64,000 nt of DNA. It comes from Erythrobasidium yunnanense. Taxonomy: Eukaryota; Basidiomycota; Cystobasidiomycetes; Erythrobasidiales; Erythrobasidiaceae. This document shows, one piece after another, positions 34,793-46,129 of the stretch. Each line of letters starts with the position of its first letter. The stretch's first letter is position 1. Position numbers and translations under genes: made by a program. The DNA is taken from contig BCJC01000001.1 in assembly GCA_001600175.1 (NCBI GenBank), forward strand, positions 2,527,652 through 2,591,651, read 5' to 3'. The notes under the pieces were generated by a model that saw only the letters and a program-made list of their open reading frames with translations, did no database searches and had not been told where the DNA came from.

Positions 34793-37700
34793 TTATTGCC
34801 GGCTCTGGTCGAGCAGCATGATGACAGCTTGTTCATTAGCGCCTTTGAATGCATTAGGTCCATCTTCCAGCTTGTATACACGCCTGACGGCCGGCTTGAG
34901 TTGGCCTGCCTCGGCTATTACTCGCAGTCTGTCGAGAGCCAGGCGCTGATCGTGCTCCGTTTGCTCTGGGAACCAGTAGCGAATGTTCTGAGATACACTA
35001 TCAGCAAATATTCAAGATACCTAACGCCTGTTCTCACCTTCTCCCGCTTGTCTTTGCGGCCGAAAAGCGCCTTCAAAGACTTTCGCCATTGAGGCTTTTT
35101 TGTAGGTGTGGACAATGCATCTCCCACTGTCGTCACTGAGGAATAAGGCTGTATCAGCCCATGCCTGACTAGATGGAGATTGGTTTGACTCACCAAAGTA
35201 TCCGTTATCGTGAAGGACATGCTTCATGGTATCGTATACTTTCCGTCCTCCAATCGTATCAAGCACAGCGTCATAGCTTGATTCTCTCAGCGTCGACATA
35301 GCATGCAGTACTTCCCCGCAAAGCGTCTCTGATGCGCCGAGAGCTTTCAAGCTAACATCGCCCTCCGTGAAATCTGGAGGATAGTGCGCTACGATCCATA
35401 GATCTCCAGCTGGTCGTAAGCTCGTGATGAGCTGCAGTGCTATGGCTCCGACACCTTCGTGCGCATTCAAGATGATGAGCTTCGATCCACGCTCGAGAGT
35501 GCTGCAGAGCTCGTCCATGGCTTGATATGCTGATATCCCGGAAAGCGCTACGGTAGCTATTTGCTCAAGTGATAGACATCCATTTGGCGCTGCAGTAAGC
35601 AGGCCTCGCTGTACCGAGATGTAGTCTGCTAAAGCGCCCGACTGCAAAGAATCATAGCTCTATCAGCCTGGGTGCAGAGTTGCGAAGACTGTTCCAACTC
35701 ACCCTCTTCAGGTCCTGCAGCCCGTATACAAAGCTTCCCCTTGACACTTTCGCCGCATCTACTTCTGCGCCCGTATCTAGCACCTTGCCTACAAACGCTC
35801 GGCCAGGTATGAAGCCATAGCCCTGTCCTCGAGAATGCATGATCTCCACTTTTGCGCGATCCCAGAAATCGATAGCACATGCAAAGACCTGCACCAGGCA
35901 TTCATCTGAGCGGATCTTATGCGGCACAGGCGCCAGATTCGAATATGTGATGTTCGCTCTAGCTGCATTTCGATTCTGTAGATGCGAAGGTAGATTCGGG
36001 TCTTGCCGTAGTTTCGTGTTTGTGTTGTTTCGGAAGAAGGACCGATTTAGTGTTTGTGCAGCGTTACTTGTGACAGTGAGGGAGCGCATTGTGCTATTCG
36101 ATTTTGGAAGGGTGATCTTCCCGGATGCAAGAGCGGTAGCTGAATCGGCTCGTACATGTCGCATTCCGGAAAGATAGCCACCTGAAGGTATCGTCATGCC
36201 GCCGACAGAATGCTGGCTGGTAGATCCATTCTCAGATGTCTGTGTATTTGCTCGAAGTAGATCGGAGCTTGCGGGCCCATTCGAAGCAGGGACAGGCGGC
36301 TTTCCGTTTGACTTGTCCAGTAGGTACATGCCTGAAAGATCGTCTGCTATCTGAGGATGTGCGTCCAAGGCGGTGAGGATGTTGGGCATTTCCACCGCAC
36401 CAGTCTCGGTAGGAGAGCGTTGGTGCGAAGGTGAAGAGCCTCGGCGCCGCGATGGATAAGTGAAGGTCGGACCTGGACTGTCGCCGACCGCGCTGTTTGT
36501 CATTGCAGACCTGGGAGGCGTCGACTTGCCATCGACTGCCGTGGGGCGTGCATCTCCATTGATAGACGCTGCAGGCGTAGTCGTACGCGAATATGAGCTG
36601 ACAGAGGATGACGCATCCTTCTGTCTGTTTTCTGGGAATGGGATCTCTGATACAGGTGGACCTGGAGAAGCACCGTTCGCCTGAGCCACCTGGAAGCCCG
36701 AAGGTGTCGCTTCCTGACTGAAGACATCGCTCTGACCACGGCTTGCTGCATCTTCCGGCGCGTAGATGACGCTTTCTCTTCGTCGTTCGTCGGATATTGT
36801 CCTTGTGACAAAGACTCGAGGAGGCACTGCTATCGATTCTGTTACTTGTGCAGACGTAGCTTGACTATGTGTCGAGCCATTCGTGTAGCTCCGAGACGGA
36901 ACGGGAGACTCTCTATTCGGACTGCGGGGTGGAATCGGAGGTGCTGTCACTGCCGAAGTAGCTGTTGGCGTATGACCAGTCGGCGTGTTAGACCTTGATC
37001 TAGGAGGAGTGGATTGAGGAGTAGCGACTCTTGAAGAAGGTAGGTTGGCGTAGTAGTTGCTTCCTGAATTGTTATCCCAGTGCACTTGGCCTGACCCATC
37101 CTCAAGTCTAAGAGCCATCTGTATGTCCATCTCCTGACTGCCCGGAGGCGTATTCCACACGAATTGCCATCGACTGAGTTCCGCCGTGGCAGTGCCAGAG
37201 GTCTCTGCTGGCACTTCCTCGTAGGTCTGCCACTGATTCCACGTTATTCTGGCAACTACGGCAGTAGGTGCGAAAGCTCCTGAGACCAATATCGTTCCCT
37301 CTAGCACACGTGATACGATGTGACCTGAAGAAGTACTTGTAATCATGGACGCTGATTCTAAGCGGAGAGGCGTATTCCATGATGGTTGCGGCAGCGTTCC
37401 TGCAGGAATAAGCAAGGAAGGTATCCTTTTGATGGGAGCAGCCGTGACTATTGGCTCTAAAGCTTCTTCCTTCGATTCTACAGCTTGCGATGGCACGCCG
37501 GCTTGGGCAGGTGTTGCGCCATCGACGATCTGCTCAGTTGCAGAGACTGGCTGAGTCGTACCAGGCTGAGCAGAAAGCGCTTCCGAAATATCCGCTCCCG
37601 GCTGGAGTCCGTTCTGTTCGTTCTTATAAAGTGGCTGCGAAGGAGTGCCGGAGTTGTGAATAGTCTCTAACGGATTAGGAATTTCAGAAGGCGGAGTGAA

Positions 37701-39751
37701 GAAAGCGTCTCTTTCTGTATACGATGAAGCCAAGGGCTGATTCGCCAGCGGCAAGCCGGCATCGAGGCTAGGCTGTACCAGGCGGCTCTGGTCGGTGATG
37801 ACCGATGGCACTTGAACAGTGTCCTCCGGTCTTGGTGCTTCTGACACATAGTCCCCAGACGGTGAAATGGCGGTCATTGCCATGATGGTGCTGACGTCGA
37901 TACCACCGCTTGCACTCCTTGCTGTCATACCCAAAGACGTAGGACCGCGTCTCTCCTGCAAAGAGAGACCAGCGTTGGGACGCGGCGCTTGTTGATCTTC
38001 AGACTCAGGGACTCTGCTACGCTGCACAGCTTCTTCTGGCTTGGTTGCGGCAACGGCAGGATTTGCCTCTAGTTCTGTCCGCCTTGGCTCTTCCGAAGTC
38101 ATGCCGTTTGTGACAGGAATAGGCGGCAGCTCTGTCGTTCCATTGACTTGAGCTCCCGCCTGATTCGCAAGATCCGGCATAGTCGCAGATGTGACCATGA
38201 ATGTTGGCGGCTGGATCGCCTGCTGTTGCGGCGCTTCTGGGATGGATGGTGTCATAGACGACCGCCGACTACCGTTCTTGCTAGCCCTATCCCCAGCAGA
38301 TGAGATATCGTCTTCATCGACTTCAGCGACTACTTCCATAACTCGATCCAGTATTCCAGCTTTCGACAGCGCTTCTACAATCTGTTCAGCTGACCGATCC
38401 TGTTTTCATGTGTATTAGCGGGACTTCTGCACAAGAATCGCTGGATCATATTGCTGCTCACCTTGACTTTCCTCGTCCCAGTAGAGGATCGAGGTGCTGC
38501 TAGTAGGTTGTTTTGCAGTATCGAGGATTGCAGTTTGATCGCAGGCGCCTGTCCTGCTGCGGTAGACTGGGTTGTGCTTGGCGTGTTCGGGGCAGCCACA
38601 GGATTTGAGGTTGTCCGTACTCTGCTAGAACCAGACTTCCTACTTCCAGGATTAGAAGCACTGCGTTTTAAGCTTGACGTAGAAGTATCTGAATCCGAGA
38701 AGGTTACATGCGGCGACGAAGTCGAGGCAGAAAGAGGCTTCAAGCCAGACTTTTCGCGCTGCTTCGCTGAGTGCTTTGAGTGTTGGACTGTTCGCATGTT
38801 GAAAGATGCCTCTGAGCTGGAAGGCGAAGAGTTTCTGGATGTATCTGCATTGTTTGCGGATCCTGCTGGGAACGCAATGGGCTCTATAGCTGGCTGTGCG
38901 GGCGCCGTTGCGCTCTCAGGGTCTGCTGAACTGAGTGGTGACGGTTTTGAGGGCGAAGTGGGCTGCAGCGTGTACTTCCTAGACGGCTGAGCATTGGCGA
39001 GATCGAGATGCTTTCCGCTAGATTTGCGCTTGACGAGTGCAGTGAGAGGGTTTGAGCTGGCTTTGGGCGCTCCAGCTGAAATGCCTGCACCTCCTAGGTT
39101 GTTGTGCCATGATTGTAAAGAGGGAGACTTGGGTACGCCTGTCACTTGCTCCGTCCTGCTTCCCCGGCGCACTCTTCTGGACAGCGAGTTGACACTTCCT
39201 GCATCCGAAGCAGTATCACTCATAATGGAAGGCGTGCGCCTTACTCCGCCCGGTCTGCGATACCCTCCAGCTTCCGACATGATCTCATTTCTCGATGGGT
39301 GCCCTGATGTCGCATTGCCCAGTCTGCTGTCTCTTCTGGGTGAACTGTCATCGAAGAGTGCAGGATTGATATCGCTGAAAGTGACGCTTCTTCTACTGTC
39401 TCTGCTGTCGATAGACGGATTCCGTTGCAAACCGCCTGGCCGGCTTATGGGAAGAGTATCGTATGTCCTTGAAGCGCCAATATCGGAAGCTGCGCTCCTA
39501 CTTCCTCGCAAGATCCCAGAGGGCATGCTGGTGAAGCGGCCAGACTCTCTTCTGGGCGAGTAGCCCGTTTTCAATGTGTCATTGTTTCCCGTCAGGCGCC
39601 GGCTGAAGCTTGCATTGCTGTCTTGTCCTCTACTCTGGTAGGATGCGACGCTTCTTCGCTCGTCGTTGATGTCGCCAGCATCACTCCCTGTTCCGAGGTA
39701 GCTTCTTGACGGGCGATTTGTGAGGCGCTGGGAGAGCGAAGGCGCAGGCAT
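34793..39751 (-). CDS. 1,575-aa disordered protein with C-terminal MDR (quinone oxidoreductase-like) domain
   Basis: Exons 39751-38462, 38399-35703, 35641-35195 (possibly 35194), 35135-35038 and 34987-34793 form one frame. Residues 1 to ~1,200 are Ser/Pro/Thr-rich and probably disordered. A helical island, SAEQIVEALSKAGILDRV, lies at the first splice joint. Near residue 480 a short strand-rich patch (VARITWNQWQTYEEV, WQFVWNTPPGSQEMDI) may be a folded module. The last ~370 residues are a medium-chain dehydrogenase/reductase: DECLVQVFACAIDFWDRAK, GYGFIPGRAFVGKVLDTG, ALADYISVQRGLL and a Rossmann segment KLIILNAHEGVGAIALQLI. Zinc-ligand cysteines of classical ADHs are absent. A basic insert (WRKSLKALFGRKDKREK) interrupts the late part. 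AST1-type MDR proteins are a possible relative, unproven. Confidence 0.8.
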
Positions 39752-39960
39752 AGCGCAGAGCCAGCAGCTTTAACACTTTCTTGTAACACTTATAAGTCTT
39801 GAAATGGAGTTGGAGTAAAGAGAAGATCAAGAACAAGTCAACACAATCCGCTTAGAGCAGAGTCCGATCACTCCCTCGCAGAGTTGACGTTAAAGACTTT
39901 CGACACTTAATGACCTTGAAGGCTGCCTAACCTTCAAGACACAGAGTAGACCATATCAAT

Positions 39961-41544
39961 ATGCAAAACGGCGATGTCGCTGGCTCGTCTGCCCGCAAGA
40001 ACCCGGCGCTGCTTTGTCTCTTTTTTGTACATGGCTTTAAGGGTAATTGCCTTTCCAGCCTTATTAAGACGGTCTATTGACGCTTGCATCACAGGAGATG
40101 ACACTACCTTCGGGTAAGAAGCCTGGCGAACCTATGGACCCTGACCTCCCTGATGATCGTGAACGTGTACCTTCTTACGACACTCTGCAGCGACTACCCT
40201 CAGCGCCTGAAGCACTCCTTATCCACTACATTTGGCCCTTCAAGCTCCGTGCATGCTCTCGTCTATCCAGCTTTCGAAACGAGGGGAGAACTCTCGCAAT
40301 GCGTAGAAAACTTTGGGGCATGGCTCACTACCAAGGTAGCAGAGATTGAGATGGAGCATGCTGCTGCGTCAGATCTAGAGAAGAAGGAGATCGCACGGGT
40401 CGTATTGGTCGGACATTCGTGAGTTGGCTTACTTGTAGCAGTGCAGGCCAGGCCATGCTGACATCTCATCCCACAGTATGGGAGGCATAGTCATTGCAGA
40501 CTGTGCGCGCTCGATCGTCAAAGGCTATAAAGTAGCAGGAGAACAGCGCGTCTGGCCGAGGATCGTAGGAATCATGGCATACGATACGCCCTACCTCGGT
40601 GTGCATCCCGGGACATTCAAGAATACCGTGACGGAAGCATGGTCATATGTCCAGCAAGCCCAAGCGGTTGCCTCCGCAGCTGGTGCAGGATGGGCGTATC
40701 TTAGCACAGGCAAAGATTCTCAAGCTGGTAAAGCGCCTACGAAGAAAGCCTCAAATGCTAGTATGAAGAGCACGACTAGCTCTACTAAAGGCAAACAGAA
40801 GGCAGAGAACCAAGATGAGGCTGCTATGGACTGGTCGGGCTCGCTGAGTGCGGCGGGTGCTGCCGCACAAAAGTCAGCGGATTCTGCAACTGGGTCTTGG
40901 GCAAAATACGCATATGCGGCAGCTGGCGCAGGGGCGTAAGTTCATCTATTGGTTCAGACCCATGGGTGCAGCTTAAAGCTAACCTTTACTTCAGTCTCGC
41001 TGCGGCAGCCGGTACAGCTTGGTATTCCAGACAACAAATAGCTTCGACAGCGACTAGCGGACAGCTGTGGGTGACGGGGCATCTAGAGTTCGTAGGGGTG
41101 CTTTGGAAATCGGAAGCGCTCAGAGAGAGGCTGGAGGAGCTTGTCGAGCTGACTGATAACAACGTAGCCTTTCAATGGTAAGCTCTTGTCAAGGTACCTC
41201 AGCCCGCTACCCTTGCTAAGCCTTTCTCGTAAACAGCTTCTATACCTTGCTCAAAGAGGACTCCAGGACGTTCATAGTATTACCTTCGAAGTCAACGCTA
41301 CCGGTGTCTTATCTACAAGCACAGAGGTTCTTCTCCTCAAATCTGAATAACAAGGCGAAGAACGAGATCGAAGCGTAAGGATCGTCCCGTTCGAGGTGTC
41401 TCTCGGGACATTGACTGAGGCGATCCTCCTGTCAGACATACGGCTATGTTCGACCCTGCAAATGATGGAGTGTACGTGCTTGGTCAGCAGTCGGCTAGCA
41501 TGATCGCTCAGTGGATACGGACGGATGGAAGGCCTGAACGGTAG
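39961..41544 (+). CDS. DUF676-like serine hydrolase/lipase
   Basis: Exons 39961-40042, 40095-40113, 40191-40418, 40477-40935, 40995-41177, 41237-41374 and 41436-41544 give 405 aa. LLCLFFVHGFKGDDTTFGDYP is the oxyanion-strand region. VVLVGHSMGGIVIADCA across exons 3/4 is the G-H-S-M-G nucleophile elbow. IVGIMAYDTPYLGVHPGTF follows, as in lipases of this group. The middle is a Lys/Ser-rich linker and then an Ala/Gly-rich stretch (YAYAAAGAGALAAAAGTAW) that could associate with a membrane. VYVLGQQSASMIAQWI closes the protein; an obvious catalytic His in the last exons is HTAMFD. Substrate unknown. The gene is divergent from the MDR gene with 209 bp between starts. Confidence 0.82.
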
Positions 41545-41784
41545 ACCGACTGCTGAGAGCGGAATCAGCAAGCGCAAGACTATGTCACCTGGCCTCCAGT
41601 GCATCTCGAATGCATCTCGCTGGCAAAGCCTAGTCGGACTAGCTAGAAATGTTGTATCACATCGCTAGGTAGCATCAGGGATGTTACATTGGACAGATCA
41701 ATCGGCTGCTTTGCAGCTCATAAGCCTCAGTTTCGGTAGGCGTGGTACGCCGGAGTCTCTCATTTGCAGGCCGTCCTGGCTGGA

Positions 41785-42536
41785 TTACAAGAACATCCGG
41801 CATGGATTATCGGGAGCGGCTTCGTCGGCTCTTTGCGAAATCCTCTTTCGAGCATCTTGAGCTTTGTGACGGAGCCAATGGACGGGGTGTTTGATGATGT
41901 AGGCACGCCGTTCGCGCCCGACTTGCTCACAATGCATTAGAAAGTGAGTCAGGCCGGCTCCGATCTGCTTGAAGGCCAATAAATCCAGATCCCATGTCGC
42001 AAGACCGTCATTTGCGCTGAAGTCCAAGAAAGATTGCCAGGCAATCCAATTGCTCAGCTTGTATGACATCAGGCGGTCGCGATTTTCGAGCTCGTCCGAA
42101 ATAATCGTGCCAACCCATGGCCGCACCACAGTCGTCACTGTTTCCAGGGTAGAGATGATGGCTGCTTTATTCTCTTCGTTGAGACTTTTGGATAGACCCT
42201 GCAAAGCCTGCTGTAGTCTGATCTGTGGAAGGTGGTGAGCTATAATTCCCTTGTTACAGTCGATGTGGGGCGAGCAAGACCTACTTCCGTCTCATCGTAG
42301 AGGATCTTGATAGTAGCGCCCTGGTCATACGTGACCTGCATAGTAGATCTCCACTTTCAAAGTTCGCGAGCAGCGTGGTCAATGTTGGCCTGAGCATCAG
42401 CGACGGTGCTCCCTTTCGTTGGATGCCACAGGCCCCATGCCATGTGAGTCTGCGTCAGGGACTCTGATCTTTGGATTGGCGGATGGACACCCGAGGCGGC
42501 CACTCGAGAGGGTAGATGTATCGTTTTAGCTTGCAT
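41785..42536 (-). pseudogene. Tandem two-exon family, copy A (in-frame stop)
   Basis: Exon 1 spans 42536-42285 and exon 2 spans 42222-41785. The protein starts LPSRVAASGVHPPIQRSES and has DAQANIDHAARE, then an in-frame TGA at 42359-42357, where copies B and C read ELKQW and ELKNW. After it the frame stays open (KWRSTMQVTY) through the splice to LQQALQGLSKSLNEENKAA and on to 41785. No intron of sensible size removes the stop. Either this is a recent pseudogene, it is truncated, or the base is a sequencing error. Family function is unknown; see copies B and C. Confidence 0.55.
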
Positions 42537-43504
42537 ATTGGAAAAGTGTGAGATGAATGCGAAGGACAGGGAACTTGAGGATGTGAAGAAAAGGATAAGA
42601 AGGTTTGTGTGAGTCTCTTATAGCCTGAATATTTGGCGCTTTGGTGCGACAGCTTGTTAGCACGACAGCTCTGGACATCGCTAGCTCTGAAAATGACACT
42701 TCGAACAGCTGCTTGTCTCACGTCGGTCTGACATTGGCAGTGAGTATTCTGGCATTCTTGCTGGAAGTGTCGTAAAATGTCACGGACATTGTCGACGCTG
42801 GCCTGTGCACATAGCATATTACCTTTTCGCAAGGCTGTTTGTGCGGATGTCGCGCTTGTTGTATCGCTAACCATGAAGTTGATCATAGTTGTCTGTCGTC
42901 TCCGTCAGCGTAGCGTGATCCTAGGGAAGCCAGCCTGGGTTTCAGCATCTGCGGTGCAGCGTAGACAAGGCCTGGTTGTGTATTTGAACGCAGAGTATAC
43001 ATTCCTCGAGTTTTACGTTAACGTTGTCCTTGGACATATTTCATCGGAGCCTCAGAAACAGTCTTAGGTTCTTAGGTAGCGTGCGAAGGGGAAGGTGATG
43101 TCTAGACAGCCAGACGAGACGTGTTTGAGTAGATGTGCCTGATGACTAATAAATCAGCATGATAGCTCCATCGAACGGATGAAAAGAAGGCATGAACGGC
43201 ACACTGCTCAAACGAGAAAGTCCATCATCTGTAAATCGAGCTTCTTCGGCCTTGTTAGCTGTACTGATAGGTGTGGGCTGCCATCATAGGCGTCGCTCGC
43301 GAAGTGATGTCGAACAAGAAAGATGATTCAGGACTGGATGTCGGAAGACGTAGCTAGACAGTACATTGCATTCAGACTCATGGCTATGAAAATACAAGCC
43401 TGCATAATTTCATAGCTCAGGCCATGTTCGGACATTTGTGTTGTTTACTACAGAGCGACCGGTGCTTCCGTAGGCGCACGAGAACAGTGATTCACTGTCC
43501 GACC
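42537..43504. other. Upstream region of copy A and 3' region of copy B
   Basis: About 970 bp. The part next to copy A (about 42600-42690) resembles the upstream regions of copies B and C and has two GACAGC elements. The rest is without a recognisable gene. Confidence 0.5.
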
Positions 43505-44379
43505 TTACAGAGGTACGTCCTCCCCATACTTGAATCTCTTCCATAGGCCCAGAGAGACGGACTTAGTCGATTTGAGCAGAAATTTGTCTGTGTGGTAAGC
43601 ACCCTTGTAACTGAGGCGCTTGAAGGGATGTCTGATAGAGAAGGCGAGATGATCGATGCGAGCTAAGTAGGTATGCCACTCCAGGTATCGCTCTGCCAAC
43701 GCGATGTCCTGCTGTGCCCATCTGAGCCATTCTTTCTTTTCACGTTTCGCCAGGTCCAGCTGCTGAGAGACCACCCAAATACTCTTCATAAAAGCGATTT
43801 GATGCTCTACATTTGGATCCTCGGGGCTTGTACGGCGTACAATAAAATCCCAGTCTGGCTCTTCAGGGACGGATAGCTCTAGATCCAGAACGGTCTTGAA
43901 GGCCGTCCAGTTACATTTGTTCCAGATCAATTGACGGTCGCTATATTCAAGCTCATCTTGTATAATAGCTCCGACCCAAAGCCGCATCGGTGCCAATATT
44001 GGCTCCAATGCGTCTTGGATGGACGACTTGTTCTCTTCAGTCAGACTCCTGGACATGCACTCCAATGCACTTTGCAGGCTCGACTATGGGGATTGGTAAG
44101 CCTGATACAGCCTATCGACAGAAAGTAAAGTGCCTCTAGCTCATAGGGGCGTCCTAAATATGGAGACGGGTCATCGAATTTATCAACCATGGTCTCTTTC
44201 CACTGCTTGAGTTCCCTGATGGTGTAATGGATGTTTGCGTGGACATCGGCGAGAGTGGTGCCCGTCGTCGGAAATGAGCTGCCCCAGTCTTTGTAGATCT
44301 CTGCCAGCTGCTTTGACCTTTGAATGGGCGCATGAGTACCAGAAGCGGCAACTCGAGAGGGTAAGATGTCGGCTTGCAT
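43505..44379 (-). CDS. Tandem two-exon family, copy B, unknown function
   Basis: Exons 44379-44134 and 44083-43505 give 274 aa. Exon 1 carries the family start MQADILPSRVAASGTHAPIQ and then TLADVHANIHYTIRELKQW. Exon 2 begins LQSALECMSRSLTEENKSS, then ILAPMRLWVGAIIQDELEYSD and NWTAFKTVLDLEL. Both parts look all-helical. Exon 2 is longer than in A and C by a charged segment (LDLAKREKKEWLRWAQQDI). The intron would be GC-AG (GAG|GCACTT, 50 nt). It is placed at the codon where copy A has GTAGGT and copy C has GTGCGC; without splicing the frame ends before the conserved second half. No signal peptide or enzyme motif. Confidence 0.62.
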
Positions 44380-44449
44380 GTTGTTGGAGCTGTTTCAAGA
44401 ATCACGGAGCTTGAGAGAGTGATGGAAAGCAGAAGACACTCAGCTTGAA

Positions 44450-44800
44450 ATTCTGATTCTTGTAGCCTGTGTGTTTGGCGGTCTGACTCTATACGACAGC
44501 TTGCTGGCGTGGCAGCTGTCAATCCGCTAGTCTCGACAGCTTTCAACAGCGTCATTATGGACAGCTACCCACAGCGCTAGTCTCGACAGGAGCGTGACGG
44601 ACAGCGCCAGACGCATGGCCATTTGACGCTGACAGGACAGGTATTGTAGCCTTCCTTGATGTGCTTGGGATGCTATGGCCAAATTTGTCGACATCATCGT
44701 CAGCTCTGACAATCCGCGCTGCGGGCACCTGTCAGCCACAGGCCAGTCTGACAGACATTTGGCAGGTCCTGACAGTTCAGTCGTGAGAGTGGTGTTAAGC
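44450..44800 (-). promoter_or_regulatory. GACAGC-rich upstream region of copy B
   Basis: Repeated GACAGC/GCTGTC and TGACAG elements cluster here: at least five GACAGC-like sites between 44500 and 44620, then several CTGACAG sites to about 44780. A matching but shorter set stands upstream of copies A and C. The stretch GTTTGGCGGTCTGACTC next to the gene matches TTTGGC elements upstream of A and C. A shared cis-regulatory region is inferred. Confidence 0.4.
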
Positions 44801-45033
44801 GACGGGGTATTGGCGGGTGCCATACTGCAAGGCAGCCCGAACAGCTCGAGAAGCCAGCACGAGGGCTGCCGGAACAGCACAGCGGTCCAGTGCAGAAAGA
44901 ATGTTGGAAGTGGAGCAGATGTTTGCGATTGGTCGTGCGGAGCTGGATCGCCGACGAGTTTGCGAAGGATGAAGCGCTCAAAGGAGGAGGGGTGGGTTTC
45001 TGTAGCTGCGAGCAACGTCTTTCGAGTAGACAT
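44527..45033 (-). CDS. Doubtful open frame between copies B and C
   Basis: A 168-codon open frame without introns overlaps the repeat-rich upstream region of copy B. It has short hydrophobic parts (FFLHWTAVLFRQ, CWLLELFGLPC) but no family motif and no paralogue near copies A or C. Most likely a chance frame; listed because it is long and in the gap. Confidence 0.15.
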   Translation of the reverse strand: MSTRKTLLAATETHPSSFERFILRKLVGDPAPHDQSQTSAPLPTFFLHWTAVLFRQPSCWLLELFGLPCSMAPANTPSLNTTLTTELSGPAKCLSDWPVADRCPQRGLSELTMMSTNLAIASQAHQGRLQYLSCQRQMAMRLALSVTLLSRLALWVAVHNDAVESCRD

Positions 45034-45348
45034 ATCTGACCAGATATGACTGCATGATGTCTACCATCACAGAACAAGACCTGAAGGGAAGAGTGGTATG
45101 GCAAGCGAACAGAAGCAGCAGGACCTGCCTCAGAAAGCTTTACTGTCACTTTACTGTCATATGCAGATCTTCTTTGTAATGCACAAAGACGCGCATCTGT
45201 ACGAGTGCACTTCGTGATCGATAGACTGTCCTTGCTGCAGTTCATAAAATGGCAAGGTCTAGTACAAGAAATTCCGACTCCTGGCTGACTTATGGGATTT
45301 CACATCCACAGACATAGCACTTCTTTCCCTACTGATTCACAATGGCCT

Positions 45349-46081
45349 CTAATACCAAGTCTGGTACTCCTTCTCCAGGCGTTCCCTGCACTTTACGACC
45401 GCCTTGTGTAGAAGCCATCGAAGAGGGTGTTGGATGGCATGTGTGAGGGATTCGGCACGGACTAGGCGGGTGTGACAACGCAGGCGACCCTCTGCATACT
45501 CGATCTCGCTCTTTGCGGTACTGGAGTGACGTACGGAATTTGCAGGCAAGTCTAGCTCTTGAACAGCTTTCCACGCGGTCCACATGCTTTTCGTGAGGGC
45601 CATGCGCCGATCGGAAGATACAAGTTCATCTGAAATGATCGTTGCGACCCAAGGTCGCAGTGGAGCCAGAATTGGCTTCAATGAGCTGTTGATGGCCTTC
45701 TTGTTCTTCTCATCGACGCACTCCGACAGATGATCCATAGCGCGCTGGAGACTGTACTATAGGGAACGCGAGCTGGCGAAGCCGGTGGCCGAGAGAGAAG
45801 CGCACCTCAAGTACCGTGTCGGTGTCTCTCTCAAAGGCACCTTCTTTGAACCTGACCTGCATCGTGCCTCTCCAGTTCTTGAGTTCATTAACGACATAGG
45901 CAATGTTCGAGCGAACATCATCAACCGTGAGAACTTCGTCAAAGATGCTGCTCAACTTCGGACAGTGGGTGCCCCATCCCGTGTGAAGCTTCTGAAGTAT
46001 TTCTGATTTCTGAACTGGCGCATGTGTGATTGATGCGGCCACTCGAGAGGGTAAGAAGTCGGCTTGCATATTCGGTTTCAT
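45349..46081 (-). CDS. Tandem two-exon family, copy C, unknown function
   Basis: Exons 46081-45806 and 45756-45349 give 227 aa; a second in-frame Met at 46069 matches the start used in copies A and B. Exon 1 has MQADFLPSRVAASITHAPVQ and VRSNIAYVVNELKNWRGTM. Exon 2 has LQRAMDHLSECVDEKNKKA, ILAPLRPWVATIISDELVSSD and MWTAWKAVQELDL, and ends HPLRWLLHKAVVKCRERLE. The donor is GTGCGC. This is the most upstream member of the array and looks intact. The repeated LPSRVAAS start, the PWV.(T/A)II.DEL strip and the HP..(W/R)L..K motif near the end define the family across the copies. Confidence 0.62.
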
Positions 46082-46129
46082 GGCGAGCTAATGATAGGCG
46101 AGGTTAGGATATGAAGGAGAGTCAGCAGA

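Noticed and set aside
42285-42536. An intron that would remove the stop in copy A
   Set aside because: The only GT...AG pair around the TGA would give an intron of about 20 nt and would delete the conserved Trp segment.
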